A DNA stretch of 64,000 nucleotides from Aplectana chamaeleonis (Eukaryota > Nematoda > Chromadorea > Rhabditida > Cosmocercidae), in the NCBI GenBank assembly GCA_029168955.1, contig JAPDOI010000009.1, positions 3,501,001 through 3,565,000 of the forward strand, given 5' to 3'. The notes under the pieces were generated by a model. The model was not told the origin of the DNA. It worked only from the letters and a program-made list of their open reading frames with translations, and did not search any database. The position numbers were made by a program, and so were the translations under genes. This document shows positions 39,067 through 50,180 of this stretch, piece after piece. Within the stretch, counting starts at the first letter, position 1. The number at the start of each line of letters is the position of its first letter.

Positions 39067-39353
39067 ATTGGGACCAGACTCGTCCCAAACGAGCTGGGGC
39101 GATGCGCAGGGTTTTCATTTTTTCCGTTTTTATTTGTTGTCTGTCGTTCTTCCTTCCTATCCATTTGCGCAAATCCGTTTTCTGTTTCGAGCCGAATTCT
39201 CCCATCCTCTTTCGTTTTTCGTCTCCCTGATCAGCACCTGTTTTTGAAGGTGGACAGTCTTTTGCCAACTTGTCGGTGAAGAAGTCAGCTCTCTTATCAG
39301 GGTAAGGCGTGGCACTGTGATCTGTCCTTGAAAGATGCGGGCTCCCCCCCAAA

Positions 39354-39717
39354 TCTGAGAGTTTTGGCCGAGAAATAGCCCACCAGGTTGCGCAGCGGCT
39401 CCTGGTGGGCTGTTTTTCGGCTATTTCACGGCTATTTCTGAGCTTTTTACGAAACGGACTAGAAGTAGCCGAGATTGAACCGAGAAGTAATCAAAAGTCA
39501 TCAAGACGTAACCGTCGCCGGCTCACCGAGCCACCATTCGGGGCCACCAGCGATTGGGCGGGGCTTCCAGAGGCTAATTGAGGTCCAAGCACTTCAGACT
39601 TGGGCAATTGAACCCACGGAGGTGTTGACATCTGAATCATGCCTCTGGTATGCGCCGTATACCCACGTTTCGCAGCGAGCATTATTTGGCGCCTTTTTTC
39701 GGCCAAAACTCTCAGAG
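39354..39717 (-). mobile_element. M1 MITE (copy 5, inverted, shortened)
   Basis: Ends TCTGAGAGTTTTGGCC and GGCCAAAACTCTCAGA. The order is reversed relative to the other copies: terminal stem at the left, SL1-like segment on the minus strand. Most of the GAAATAGCC array is missing. Confidence 0.78.
39593..39614 (-). other. SL1-like 22-mer (18 of 22)
   Basis: Minus strand contains CAATTGCCCAAGTCTGA followed by AGTGC; same position in the element as in the other copies. Confidence 0.55.
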
Positions 39718-39942
39718 AAGTGGGTGATGAATGTGATCCTCAGATCAGTAGAAATTTTAGCAAAATTCTATAATTTTGTGAGTAAATTACTATTATTTTT
39801 ATATTTCAAGCTGGCATCAAATATTTTTCAGATAGAATTTCATGCTTGCAAATTTATACCGCTGAATGCCGACGTTTTTTTATGATCCCCGGGCCCCTCC
39901 CTCCGCGGTACCCCAAGCTGCGGACCCCTCTGCGTGAGCCTA

Positions 39943-40079
39943 AGGGGTCGTTTATACTCCCGCCGCGGCGCGGCTCTGCACAGTGCATTTCTGTAATATC
40001 GATTATGACGCGCCGCCTGATCAATATTACAGAAATGCATTGTGCCGCGCCGCTCGGCGGCGGGAGTATAAACGACCCT
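39943..40079. mobile_element. M2 MITE
   Basis: AGGGGTCGTTTATACTCCCG at the left, CGGGAGTATAAACGACCCT at the right, TA flanks (39941-39942, 40080-40081). Interior GTGCATTTCTGTAATATCGA and complement. Confidence 0.85.
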
Positions 40080-40081
40080 TA

Positions 40082-40173
40082 ACGCATCATTTATACCTTG
40101 ATCGCGCGGCACGATCCATATTGTAATACTGCACTTCGCTGTGCCGCTCGGCGGCGAAAGTGTAAACGACTCT
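40082..40173. mobile_element. Truncated M2 copy in tandem
   Basis: Starts ACGCATCATTTATACC right at the TA of the preceding copy and ends GAAAGTGTAAACGACTC. The left half is deleted. Two M2 copies sharing one TA suggest insertion at, or next to, the end of an older copy. Confidence 0.65.
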
Positions 40174-41430
40174 ATCCCTGTTTTAGACCTCCGTGAGAAC
40201 AATCTACATAAGTTCTTCCCATTACTGTTTACTACTGATCTTCAGTTTTTTTGCCAGTTTTTGGTCTACATTTTTTTTGAAATTTTTGGGCGTTTAAAGA
40301 ATCGCCCAAGGTGGTTGTTCCTCATAGTTAGACCATTTCCGGCCTGGATACTCTAATTGCAGAGGCCAATAGACTTTTTTCGCACCTGTAGGTCATCACC
40401 TCCAGTATTTCCGAGAGCATTCAGTCACCTCTGATTATTGATTGCCACCCCTTCTATGATCCTCATTTGTATATCCTATTCGTTCAGTTTATGTTTTTTT
40501 TCTATTTCGAAACAAGCGCGTCCTTATGACGCGAATCTTTTTATGAAATCACCCGGTGACATCACTCTTTCACTATCCAATGTAGTGCAAAACTGTTTTC
40601 ATCCCTTACAAATTGGCCGTTATCTGTGGCCGGGCACATGTCCCACATGACGGCCCCTGCCGCCTATCGAACGCGTCTAGAAACCTGTCCTGAACTGTGT
40701 TTGTCTGTGTCAGTGTGTGACCGCTAAAAGAGGATTTTCAGTTTTTTGGGACTTTTTGTGTAACTCTGCCTAAATTGGTGTTGGAACCTCATGAATTCAT
40801 AGCCTTCGAACATTCGAGAATTCGAAAAAAGGTGACGTGAAGGTATCAGTTTAGCCCTAATCCGCCCCTTATCGTTAGACTTGGTTGTCACTAACATTAA
40901 AGAAATACTCATTTTTTTCTGATTCTAAATCTTCTTCTTGGGAAAATTCCTCCAATCATTTCTTCAATTTTTTTCTGCAGCCTTTTTGTATGTATGCATT
41001 TTTAAAGTTTTTTTTTCATTTTTGAAAACTTTTTCCTCCATTCCATTTGGCTTATAACAAAACGACTAAGTATGAGAATAATTTCACGAAAACATTGCCA
41101 TACTGGTTAGTTGTTGAATCTAATATATAAAATCCAGACTTTTTTTTCTGGAGAGTCTTGAAGCAGTTGGCGGTATTATAACTTGGAATTCACAAAAAAT
41201 CAATAAATATTTTTTCTATAAAATTGACCGATTGATTATTCAGAAATAAATAAATAATAGCAGTTTAATTTCGAAAAGTATCCAGGATTCATTAGCATTG
41301 TATTTATATCCATTGTAAATTTCGAGGAGCCATAGATACTCTCTGTTTGAAGAATTATTAGCTTAGGTTATTTTGAGTAACACGGATGGATGAATTTTTT
41401 TCAACGTGTTGATTTTTTTTCATAGATCTA
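40174..41430. other. No recognised gene
   Basis: AT-rich. Nothing supported. Confidence 0.4.
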
Positions 41431-41581
41431 TCCTCTATTTCGGAGTGAAATTTATTTCCGTCGATTGCGTGCGTCTGCGCGTATGCTGCGTCTCCTTCTC
41501 ACTCGCGCTTTCCGCTGCCTCTCCCGTCGCTCGGCACACGCACGCGAAGGAACAAAGTGAATTTGGCTCTGAATTAGAGGA
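41431..41581. mobile_element. M4 MITE
   Basis: TCCTCTATTTCGGAGTGAAA at the left, TTGGCTCTGAATTAGAGGA at the right, imperfect inverted repeat, TA flanks (41429-41430, 41582-41583). The interior is a GC-rich segment with GCGTGCGTCTGCGCGTATGC. Confidence 0.8.
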
Positions 41582-42582
41582 TATTCCATCTTACTTTTAT
41601 TGATTTATTTGTTTCGTGTCGGAATATTCACTTTGATCCACACAGGTTTTGTATCTTTTGTTTCCTTTCAATTTTTTTCGTCGATGTAGATCTGTATTCA
41701 TTTATCTGAATTTAAAGCAAGCAAAAAATTGAAAAGTATATGAACGAATAAGTGAATTATTTTGAAATAAAAAAAAGTAAAATAATTTTACGGGCTAAAG
41801 CAAACATTGAATAAGAATGTGTTCATGTTTCACACCTGCTTCTTTATTGATAAATAGATGTTTTCGAATGTTTCCACTGAATTCAAGGGAGATGTCGTCG
41901 CAAAATATTAATCATATCCTGAATTAATTTTTTTTTCATTCCGAAGTCAAGCCTTAACGTCAATGTTCTGCTGCAGAAACCTTGCTATCCTCAGCGACAA
42001 GTCCAAATTAACTTTTGACAAGTAGCAGACGTGTCGCTGAACGTCACGACAGAAGTATAGCCAGGGCCTCGCAGCCGGCTCGACAATTTCGGCCGACGTC
42101 ACAACGACTGACGCGGCAGGTGTCGTGCGTTTAGTTGGTGTGTCGTCGGGTGAAAAATTTTTGACATTTCATTATTGGAAAAGTTTTCAATTGTTTCTGT
42201 GCCTTTGTTATTGTTTTGTGCGACCATGTATGTCTGTAATTATTGCTAAGGGCATATTATTAATTTATTGATCAATTTTCCCAATATATCGTGTTCTGTG
42301 TGTTTTTGAATCGAATTTCTAAATTTACTATGATTGAAATCAATACCATTTACCAAATATCGAATGAATTGTAGTAAAAAAAATGAAGAAATGAATCAAG
42401 AATCGGTTTTGAGTACCGTCGGGTTCGGGGCTTATCATTAGAAATCGTCTTTTTCGATTTCTCGTCTCAATCTGAACACCATTCTGAGCGAACACTTTAT
42501 AGAAAAATAACTTCCATTCGATGAAATTCGCCTCCTTTAGCTCATTTTGTCCATTATTAAACTAACTGTTGAATAATTTCAG
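41582..42582 (+). other. Region upstream of the LysM exon
   Basis: AT-rich except for a GC-rich island at about 42020-42140 (ACGTCACGACAG, CGGCCGACGTCACAACG), which might be a promoter or untranslated exon of lmd-3. This is a guess from composition and position only. TTTCAG lies immediately before the exon at 42583. Confidence 0.3.
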
Positions 42583-42687
42583 ATGGATTATACGGTCTCA
42601 GGGACCGATTCCCTGGAAAGCATTGCTGCGGCACATGACTGCACCGTCGGCGAACTGATGAAACTCAATCGAATGAGCTCTAGAATG
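42583..42687 (+). CDS. LMD-3/OXR1-family protein, LysM exon
   Basis: 35 codons between AATTTCAG and ATG|GTGAGA, phase 0 at the end. Starts ATGGATTATACG directly at the acceptor: either the first Met of a form trans-spliced at this site, or an internal exon following an upstream one. Contains most of a LysM domain (YTVSGTDSLESIA, CTVGELMKLNRM), matching the LysM that opens the conserved part of OXR1/NCOA7/LMD-3. In animals this family protects against oxidative stress and its TLDc domain regulates the V-ATPase (known for the family). No signal peptide. Confidence 0.9.
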
Positions 42688-43079
42688 GTGAGACTTTGGT
42701 TTTTTTCGGGTTTTTTTCTCATATATATTTTTTGTTTCATATTTCCTATTCATTTTTATTAGGAATTTTCAATTATTTATCTAATTCAAAACTGTAGTTT
42801 CATTAGTGGTGCTTGGGGTCATAGAAGTTCAAGGGTGAAGCAGTACATGGTAAAATAATGAATTTTTCCCTAAAGTGGGTCAAAATAGATATGGACGGAA
42901 TTCCGGTTCCCGATGCGTTTTGGTTTCCAGTTCTCAACTTTTGGTCCGAAAAGCGTCTCAAGTCTGGTAGGAAGATAGAAAATACCTTTCGTGGGAGGTC
43001 CATAATTCAGCATAAGCGCATTTCCGATCATCTTGGTGCTCTGATTCCCTTTGTCTACAACAGGGTCAAGCGTTGGGTG

Positions 43080-43170
43080 GAAAAGCCAGTAACGGTCAAA
43101 ATTTCCAAGGGCTGCCCCCGATCCACAGTACCCCTTTTCGCGGCGGGACCAACATGAATTCTTGGCTCGC
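43080..43170. repeat. Left half of a widely spaced inverted repeat
   Basis: Words GGTCAAAATTTCCAAGGGCT, CCGATCCACAGTACCCCTTT and TTCGCGGCGGGACCAACATG reappear inverted at 44715-44815, 1.6 kb away in the same intron. Two inverted copies of one repeat, or the ends of one element. Confidence 0.6.
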
Positions 43171-43716
43171 ATGCACCCATGGATCCTTGGTACGGTTTTT
43201 CGATCAATATGCCTGACATATTCGTCATCACAGTGTACGCCGTGGAAAACTGTTCAAATTAGACTTCTTTTTTCGAAAACGACTGAAATTCTGTCTGCAG
43301 GGCCATTTTCTCGTATGTGACGTCAGTTTATCGTGCGAATCGATGTTTGCTTGCAGATAGCAGAAATATTGAAGAAAAACGTGAACGAGAAGACCTTTTT
43401 TGTGGTTAATGATATTTTTCACACATTTTAATCATCCTACTTTTCTGTAGCGCTTCGAAAAAAAAAACGAATTGACCAACTTCAAATTTGCTTCTCTTCA
43501 ATCCAGTATGTTATTTTAGCCTTATTTCATCTGTTCTTAAGGCCCTTTATCAGAAACACCATGGAGAGTATGACCCTGCGTGAATTGCTTATGCTTGAGT
43601 AAATAGCGAATAAAATGAACGAATTAAAATATGAATGGAAAACACAAATTTAGCATTCATTCACACCGTTCAGACAGTGTTGAATCCACCATACATGAGT
43701 TTATGATTTTACACAT

Positions 43717-44628
43717 CTTCTTCTTCTTCTTCTTCTTCTTTGCAGCTACAGAGAGGGGTTCTGTCATAGGTTCAGAAACTCGGCCACTAGCACTGGGTTC
43801 GTCCACAGATCCATTGTCGTCAATGTAGTCGGTCTCTTCGGGCAATTGAGCAGGTGCGCAGTAGTATGCCCTTGACTACCGCATTCAGGACACTCGTCAG
43901 GTTTGATGTTGTCAATCCAATGCAAATATGACATAAGCATGGGGGAGTGTCCACAGCTTAACGATGCAAGGGTGCGCCTGGCACGCCTGCCAAGTTCCAT
44001 CTCTGTCTCGGAGACCTTTGGAGGTGCGACTCCCAGGATGGGGTTTATGGCAACTCTGCTCAAGTGTTCCTTCACGAATCGGGTATGCTCCGCGCGCAAG
44101 AGACGGAGGCGTTCTTGTTGTGCTTCGGTCCATCTCTGCACATCTACTTTCGACGGAGCATCAGCGAAAGGCTTTCTGATACATCTCTCTCTCTCTCACC
44201 GGGTTTAGTACTCTTCGCGATGGATGATTCGGCTGCTTCACGATGTTAATGTACATTTGTTGCGCCTGGAGTTGGCAGTGGTCTCTAACTGGGAATATGC
44301 GAGCTTCGGCATGTAAGTGCTCTATTGGAGAGCTTTTAGAACAGCCTGTTGCAATTCGCAGAGCACAATTTTGGACGCGCTGCAGCTTGGACCAAGAGGA
44401 GTCCGACACGATGTGCTGCCAGACTGGCGCAGCATACTCCAAGGCGGGTTGCACAATAGCCTTATACGTGGTCAGGATCGTTTCTTTATTGCATCCCCAG
44501 GGCGTTCCACCGAAAGCACGCAGGACATGACAAAAACCCTCTCCGCGGAGGGATATACGTCGGTTTGCACGGAGGTGATCTTCTTTCCTCCACACTGCCA
44601 CGGCACGAACGTACGACATCTCGGCAGC
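43717..44628 (-). mobile_element. Non-LTR retrotransposon fragment with 11-bp target duplication
   Basis: 912 bp on the minus strand, flanked by ATTTTACACAT (43706-43716 and 44629-44639). The 3' end is a (GAA)n tail (CTT repeats on the plus strand, 43717-43740). It codes, with frameshifts, for the C-terminal region of a reverse transcriptase protein: TYKAIVQPALEYAAPVWQ, LQRVQNCALRIATG, and the zinc-binding motif CPECGSQGHTTAHLLNCP (C-x2-C-x4-H-x3-H-x3-C). 5'-truncated. Clade within the jockey/I/CR1-like elements not determined. Confidence 0.85.
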
Positions 44629-44714
44629 ATTTTACACATCAATATGAATTATAATCCTTTAATGAATGACTTCACAAGAGAAGCGGCCGCAAGCAGGAAC
44701 TTATTGGACATATC

Positions 44715-45030
44715 GTTCAATCAAGTGTGCCAAGAATCCATGCTGGTCCCGCCGCGAAAAGGGGGATTGTGGATCGGGGCAGCCCTTGGAAATTTTCACC
44801 GTTTCTGGCTTGTGTTGGGGGGGGGGGGTTTGCAAAAATTTTGACCCGCAAATGAAGGTTAGGGTGGGGAAGTCGAAAAAATTTTGGAGAGAAAGCGGAA
44901 ATTTGGTGAAATTTTCCCAAAATTTCTCGATGTTTTGGTCATTGAAGGGAAGGATCGTAGCATTGCTCAAGTTTTAGTTGCTTGTGACCGACTGCTGAAC
45001 GAATTTTCGGCGTCTGGCAGTCTTAGTAGC
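44715..45030. repeat. Dispersed repeat, inverted copy and GGATCGTAGCAT family
   Basis: 44715-44815 is the inverted partner of 43080-43170. 44890-45030 (GATCGTAGCATTGCTCAAG, GGCAGTCTTAGTAGCTGAAT) is colinear with 48530-48665. Confidence 0.55.
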
Positions 45031-45113
45031 TGAATATTTTGATTATTTTGGTTTTCCGGGCAACCCGAATATCCAAAGAAACCGTACACTCCGATTCCAT
45101 GAACAAATCGAAT

Positions 45114-45744
45114 ACTGAAGGCAGGGATGAGCGGAATTCCGGGTTTCGCGTTTTGAAACCCGCAGAAAACGCTGCGGATTGCGAAAATGTCGGGTCATGT
45201 GGGACGGAAGAGAACATCGGATGAAATCTGAGTTATTCCGCGTTTCGCGTTCTTCTTCTTCTTCTGCAGCTTCAAAGTGGTTTTTGTCATAGGTTGAGGA
45301 ACTGGGCGGCCTTCACAGGATTCGTCCAAAGGTCCATTGTTGTTAAGGAGGTAGGTCTCTTCGGGCACATGAACAAGTGCGCCGTGTCGTGTCCGGGAGC
45401 ACCACAGTCCGGGCATGCGTCTGGTCGGCTGCTGTCGATCTTGTTGACGTAAGACATGAGCAGAATAGAGTGACCAGCGCAGCGATGCAAGAGCACATCT
45501 GGCTCGTCTGCCGAGTTGAGATTCGGACTCGCAAACCCGAGGCGGCACCGTTCCCAAGATAGGGTTCACAGCCGCCTTTGCTAGATATCCTCGAACAAAC
45601 TGGGTGTGCTCCTCAGTTTCGCGTTCTGAAAACCGCATTTCCGCGCATTTTCAGGCGTTTCGCGCCCGATTCCGGAGCGCGAGAAAAATTTTTCACGAAA
45701 ACCGATTTCCGAAATTTCATATTTTCATTCCGCCTTACTGAAGG
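45114..45744. mobile_element. hAT-like MITE with 8-bp target duplication
   Basis: ACTGAAGG flanks at 45114-45121 and 45737-45744. The left end is CAGGGATGAGCGGAATTCC, as at 3182. The right end ATTCCGCCTT is shorter than expected, so the terminus has a small change. Interrupted by the non-LTR fragment 45254-45616; without it the element is about 240 bp. Confidence 0.65.
45254..45616 (-). mobile_element. Non-LTR retrotransposon fragment in the hAT-like MITE
   Basis: Flanked by the 11-mer TTTCGCGTTCT (45243-45253 and 45617-45627). (GAA)n tail on the minus strand at 45254-45265. Encodes the C-terminal zinc motif CPDCGAPGHDTAHLFMCP and TMDLWTNPVKAAQFLNL before the stop. Only about 360 bp of the 3' end remain. 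Confidence 0.87.
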
Positions 45745-46346
45745 GGATCACAATTTCAGGATTTTGGAAAAAAAATATTGATGAGGAAGTCCCTCCGATT
45801 TCGAAAAGTTACGCAACGCTACGCACCACCCCGGCAGAGGGAGCGCTGCTTCTTTGGACCCTTTTCTTGCCATCTCTTTAGGGACAGAGTATACCAGCCG
45901 AATCGCTCCTAGGTCCCTTCCATTCGGTGTACTCGATCAACAAGTGGGTCTAAGCGGTGTAGTGTATAACAAATTCTCAACGTATTGTGAAGGGGGGGGG
46001 GGAGCGTGCTAGTTTTAGCCTTGAAAATTGAGATTTCAGGGGGTGGGGTCGACCATTTTCAACCCAAGAACAAGTGTTAAAAGAGTAGATCGCATATTTC
46101 CGGTCACCAAGGAAAGTGGGTCGTAGCTTCGCCGAGGTCCTCTACAACGGCCTGTTTCACCATGTCGACCAGTCAAATTTTCGGCATTTGTTTTTGATCG
46201 GCTGAGTTTGGGAAGCGAGATTGTACCTGGAAATGGACTCAATTAAGAATTTTCCGTGAATTTTCGTAGGTTGAAATTGATGCTAGTGAAAAGGAGAATG
46301 GCGGAGTAAAGGTTTCTGTACAATCAAGCATTTTTTTTAAATGAGT

Positions 46347-46576
46347 AACTCTGAAAGTTTTGGCCGAGAAATATCAGCGAAATGCCACCTTGCCGCGAAA
46401 TAGCCGAGAATTAGTGCTCTCCAGGGAAGTATACGACGCTCGACGGCTGCGTCTTGGTTGCTTCTCGGTTTGTTCCTGTTCGTTTCGTGATCAGCCGCGA
46501 AATAGCCCACAAGAAGCCGCTGCGGAGCCTGGTGCCCTATTTCTGGGCTATTTCTCGGCCAAAACTCTGAGAGTTA
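46347..46576 (+). mobile_element. M1 MITE (copy 6, internally deleted)
   Basis: CTCTGAAAGTTTTGGCC and GGCCAAAACTCTGAGAG ends with the terminal stem, but the SL1-like segment is gone. Lies in the intron before the exon at 46996. Confidence 0.75.
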
Positions 46577-46995
46577 TCCATGGATCTATTCGTATGGAAA
46601 TGTTTTCCCTGTTGTTAATGCACTTGGCGGAGTAGAGCTAATATGGGTGATTAATATGTTTTTTTTTCAATTTGAGCCTTATCAAGGAGCTGGTGACTTT
46701 CCTATTGATAAGGTGAGAAACCATTTGGTTTGGCTTGAGTGGGTTCTGCCGTTGCTGTCTTCTTAGGTACGCAATTATGTGTTCATTTGAAGGCAAGGTG
46801 TACTGCTGTATTTGATGAAATCCGCTTCCATCCAAAATTAATTCATCTTCCAGGAATAAAATTAGCAAAACATTCGGAAAACGTTTATGTAAACTGTCCA
46901 CTTCGGTCCTCTTCTATGCGGGAGATTTAGCTATCAATTGCTAAAAGTTCGTGAAACAGTTTTCACGAACTTTCAGCGTATGGTTTTGTCTTCAG

Positions 46996-47116
46996 GTTTT
47001 CCCTGGTCAGCGGATGCAGGTTCCACTGTCGACATCAGACGAGGTTTTCCTCAGCGACCCTAAGGCGACGTCAACCCCTCGTCTCGTTAGTAAGATAGCA
47101 GGCAGTGAAAGTGCTG
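46996..47116 (+). CDS. LMD-3/OXR1-family protein, end of LysM
   Basis: TCTTCAG acceptor and GCTG|GTAAGT donor, 121 bp, phase 0 in and phase 1 out. The peptide begins VFPGQRMQVP, the last strand of the LysM domain, exactly continuing SSRM from the previous exon, then a Ser/Thr-rich linker. The 4.3-kb intron before it is full of repeats. Confidence 0.9.
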
Positions 47117-47238
47117 GTAAGTGCTGCTATATTCGCGCTTCTCAGCGGTTTCAAGCATTTTTTCTGAGATTTCCCTTTTCCCTAAGAGCGTGGTCTCAAC
47201 ATTTCGGGTTCTGCGGTTCTATTCTTGTTCTTTCCTAG

Positions 47239-47369
47239 CTGACGGGATTCGTAAAGGACCGGGCGGTGCTGTTCCAGCTCAACACCAGCTGACGAAGACG
47301 CGAAGTGTACCACTTGCCGGCCAGGACGAGTCTGACCGCGACTGCCTGCAGAGGTTTTTGAAGATTAAG
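47239..47369 (+). CDS. LMD-3/OXR1-family protein, linker to GRAM-like segment
   Basis: TTTCCTAG acceptor, AAG|GTGGGT donor, 131 bp, phase 1 in, phase 0 out (split codon GCT, Ala). Linker DGIRKGPGGAVPA and KTRSVPLAG, then DCLQRFLKIK, which opens the GRAM-like region of the family (compare EKFLKIN in human OXR1, from memory). Intron before it: 122 bp. Confidence 0.88.
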
Positions 47370-47446
47370 GTGGGTCATATACCGATATTGATCATCCTTC
47401 GGTACGCGTGAGCAAATGTATGCGGTAAGGGCACATTATTACACAT

Positions 47447-47862
47447 TAAAAGCAGTGTACACGATGAATTTCGTTTTTCGAGATTTCAATATGAGAAACT
47501 ACGCTGGCAGATGCTGGAGGGGATAGTGTCGACGAAAGAAGAAGAAAGCTTTTGTTAGCCCAGTACTTCTGCTTAGCCCGCCGCGGACGCTTTTGATGGC
47601 AAATTGCCAAGCAACTCCGTCACGTTCAGCCTGATCGATTCGCGCACATTTTGCCATTAGCGCGCACTTGTGGAAAAGGGCAGGTCGCGCAAACTCGTCC
47701 GCGCTTTGAACCTGTACTCACGTTAGAAACCGGTATTTTGACTTATTCCTAGCGTTTTTCTTCGCTGTTTCTTCAGTATTCGATACCTCACGACGGAACA
47801 ACCCCATTTTTTTAGTCGAACTTGAGTGTAATATTCACTGTGAGCATTACCTTTAAAGGTTT
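47447..47862 (+). mobile_element. M3 MITE
   Basis: Left TTAAAAGCAGTGTACACGAT, right GAGCATTACCTTTAAAGG. Interior TTAGCCCAGTACTTCTGC, TTGCCAAGCAACTCCGTCAC and GATCGATTCGCGCACATTTT match the copy at 14.7 kb. Confidence 0.72.
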
Positions 47863-47922
47863 ATAATTAGGAAACGAAGGAATTTCAGAATTAGCAGCTT
47901 TCAAATTCGTATTCACTTTCAG

Positions 47923-48059
47923 GTGAAGCAGGTCACCGAGTCAGATGGTACTGTGTCTGGAACGCTCCTTGTGACCCCGAATTGTCTGATGTTTGATCCG
48001 GATGTTAATCACCCATTGGTAAAGGAGAAGGGACAGGATCTGTATGGAATGGTTGCGAA
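47923..48059 (+). CDS. LMD-3/OXR1-family protein, GRAM-like segment
   Basis: ACTTTCAG acceptor, GCGAA|GTATGT donor, 137 bp, phase 0 in, phase 2 out. Encodes TESDGTVSGTLLVTPNCLMF and DPDVNHPLVKEKG, the most conserved stretch of the N-terminal half of the family (GTVSG-LLVTPN--MFDP). It continues the KIK of the preceding exon without gap. An M3 MITE occupies most of the 553-bp intron before it. Confidence 0.93.
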
Positions 48060-48429
48060 GTATGTGTTGCAGTAGATTTTTTGACGTTTTTTTTTTAAAT
48101 GTTCTGTAGGCATCAACCCTAAATCTTGTATCGAAAGTGGGCGAGGCCTTGTTATCGCATTTAGGTCTGGGTTCACGCTATGGTTAGGGCAGAGGGAGAG
48201 CTGCAGCTCTGGTTGCTAGGAGGGAGCCACAGGTCTCAAGTTCAAGCGGTTAATGTCCCGCGGTACAACATGGGGGAGGCGTAATTTTTCAATGTAGAAG
48301 TGAACGAAGCGTGAAAATTTTGAGTTGAAAGAGACCCTTCCGAGGCTCCTCATTGGGGTGAGGAGTCTAGCCTCATCTGTTAAGGAAAATAAAAAAAAAT
48401 CTACAAAAACTTTCATTATTTTCGAGTCT

Positions 48430-48680
48430 GGATCAAGCGGGGTTGCGAAGTTTTGCAAATGGGGTTGGGGGTCGCAAAGAATCTGGACCGAAAATGATGA
48501 TTGGGGGGTCGCTAAAATTTTGGACCAAAAATGATAAATTTTTGAAGATTTCTCAAATATTCTCGACATTCTTGGTTACCAAAGGGAGGGGTCGTAGCAT
48601 CGCTCGTGTTTTAGATGGTTGAGCCCCACTATTGAACGGATTATCGGAGTCTAGCCGTTTTAGTAATCGAATATAAACTG
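48430..48680. repeat. Dispersed repeat in intron
   Basis: GGGGTCGTAGCATCGCTCG, CCGTTTTAGTAATCGAATAT and preceding GGGGGTCGCTAAAATTTTGG words, colinear with 44.89-45.03 kb and in part with 60.75-60.95 kb. Confidence 0.5.
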
Positions 48681-50025
48681 CCCAGAAATCGCTGCTCGGG
48701 AGGGGTCGCAAAAATTCCGAATTTTCGGAAGAAAACAATTTGATGGTAGTGTGGTCGCTCCGAATTCGAAAATTTACACAACGCCACGCTTGACCCTGTT
48801 TACTGTCCCACAATCGTCAAAATGTTGATTTCTGTGCGTGGATTAGTTGGTATGGGGACTTCAGTGCGCTGGTTCGCTGCCCCTGTTTTGCTCCTCCCCC
48901 AGGCTCGTTTTCTGCCATTTTGAACTTAGAAGTCTATGTTCCTCCATTTTGAATGGGGCATATGATCAGTTCTTTAACGAAGAGATTAATTATACCATCC
49001 GACTTACATAAAATGTTCTTCTTGTTTGAATTTTACAAAAGAAACTTGCTTAGGCATGCTCCTGCGGAGGGGTATGAGAACTTCGCTAAAAATTCAACTA
49101 ATTCATGCTCATGTGGGGGGGGCTGGGTCAGACTGAAATTGGCCTTTTCCACACCTCTTGCGGTATTCTGGTATAACTAGGGTCTGAAGCCTTTCTCGCT
49201 GTTATGAGTCCTGGCGGAGCAAGCAGAGCGGTCGGTTTGGGCAAAATATGGTTTTATAAAAAAAATTCGCAATAATCAGCCCGATAAGTCTCACGTCGCT
49301 TGGAGAGAGAAAGGCTTTATATTTTCCCAACGCCGTCGTTCAGCCTTTGAACGAACATTTTACGCTGCAGTAGAGAAACTTTTGAGTCATCGTCTTAGAA
49401 TATGGGAACAATGAAAGCGATAGGGGCGCTGTCATTGCTGACCGTAATACACGAGTGTGGTAGTAGTGAATACAGTCGCTGTCTACCAGCTGAACCATCG
49501 AAGTTTTTTCACATTATCTGTTTTGACTGATATTGCACGGTCCTAGAAGTTCCCATACACTTGTAGGTCAGCTAAATATTCCTTGTCTGTCTATGAAAAG
49601 TTCTTTTGGTCCAGGGTTGTGGATTGATTGAAAGCTCCATCTTTACTCTATCATCATCATAAAATAATTAAACAATAATCGAAGAAACCCGTCCAGGTTC
49701 TATAATTAAGTCTTAACCAAGTTTAAAAAGTTGTTCAAATCAGAACAGTATCGATCGGTAGGAAGAAGAGAACGAGGGACTTCTGAAGGTTCCCGAAACC
49801 CACTACTTTCAGTTCATCTTGATTTGAAAATCGAACTAGGTGCAGCTGTTCGAGTAGCGGATTTACGCTGTCGGATAGAGGAAGAAGTGGGTTTTAGGGT
49901 GGTACACGTCTATAAGGCGAAAGATCAGAGACGGTTGAGGTGAAATTCGCTGACCTACAAGTCTCCGTGAGTTTTCAGGATAGCCTAAAAGAAAAAATAA
50001 TCTATAACTTGAGCCATTCAACTTA

Positions 50026-50180
50026 TCCTCTGGTATCAAGTCAAATTTACTTTGTTCCCTCTCGCGCTTGCGCGGAGCGAGGGTAGAGACAGCGAGCAAT
50101 CGTGGGGAGAAGGAGACGCAGCATACATACGCTCGCCGACGCACGCGATGAACGGAAATACATTTCATAGGAAAAAAGGA
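50026..50180. mobile_element. M4 MITE (inverted relative to 41.4 kb)
   Basis: TCCTCTGGTATCAAGTCAAA at the left, AAATACATTTCATAGG..AAAGGA at the right, TA flanks (50024-50025, 50181-50182); interior GCATACATACGCTCGCCGAC complements the other copies. Confidence 0.75.
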
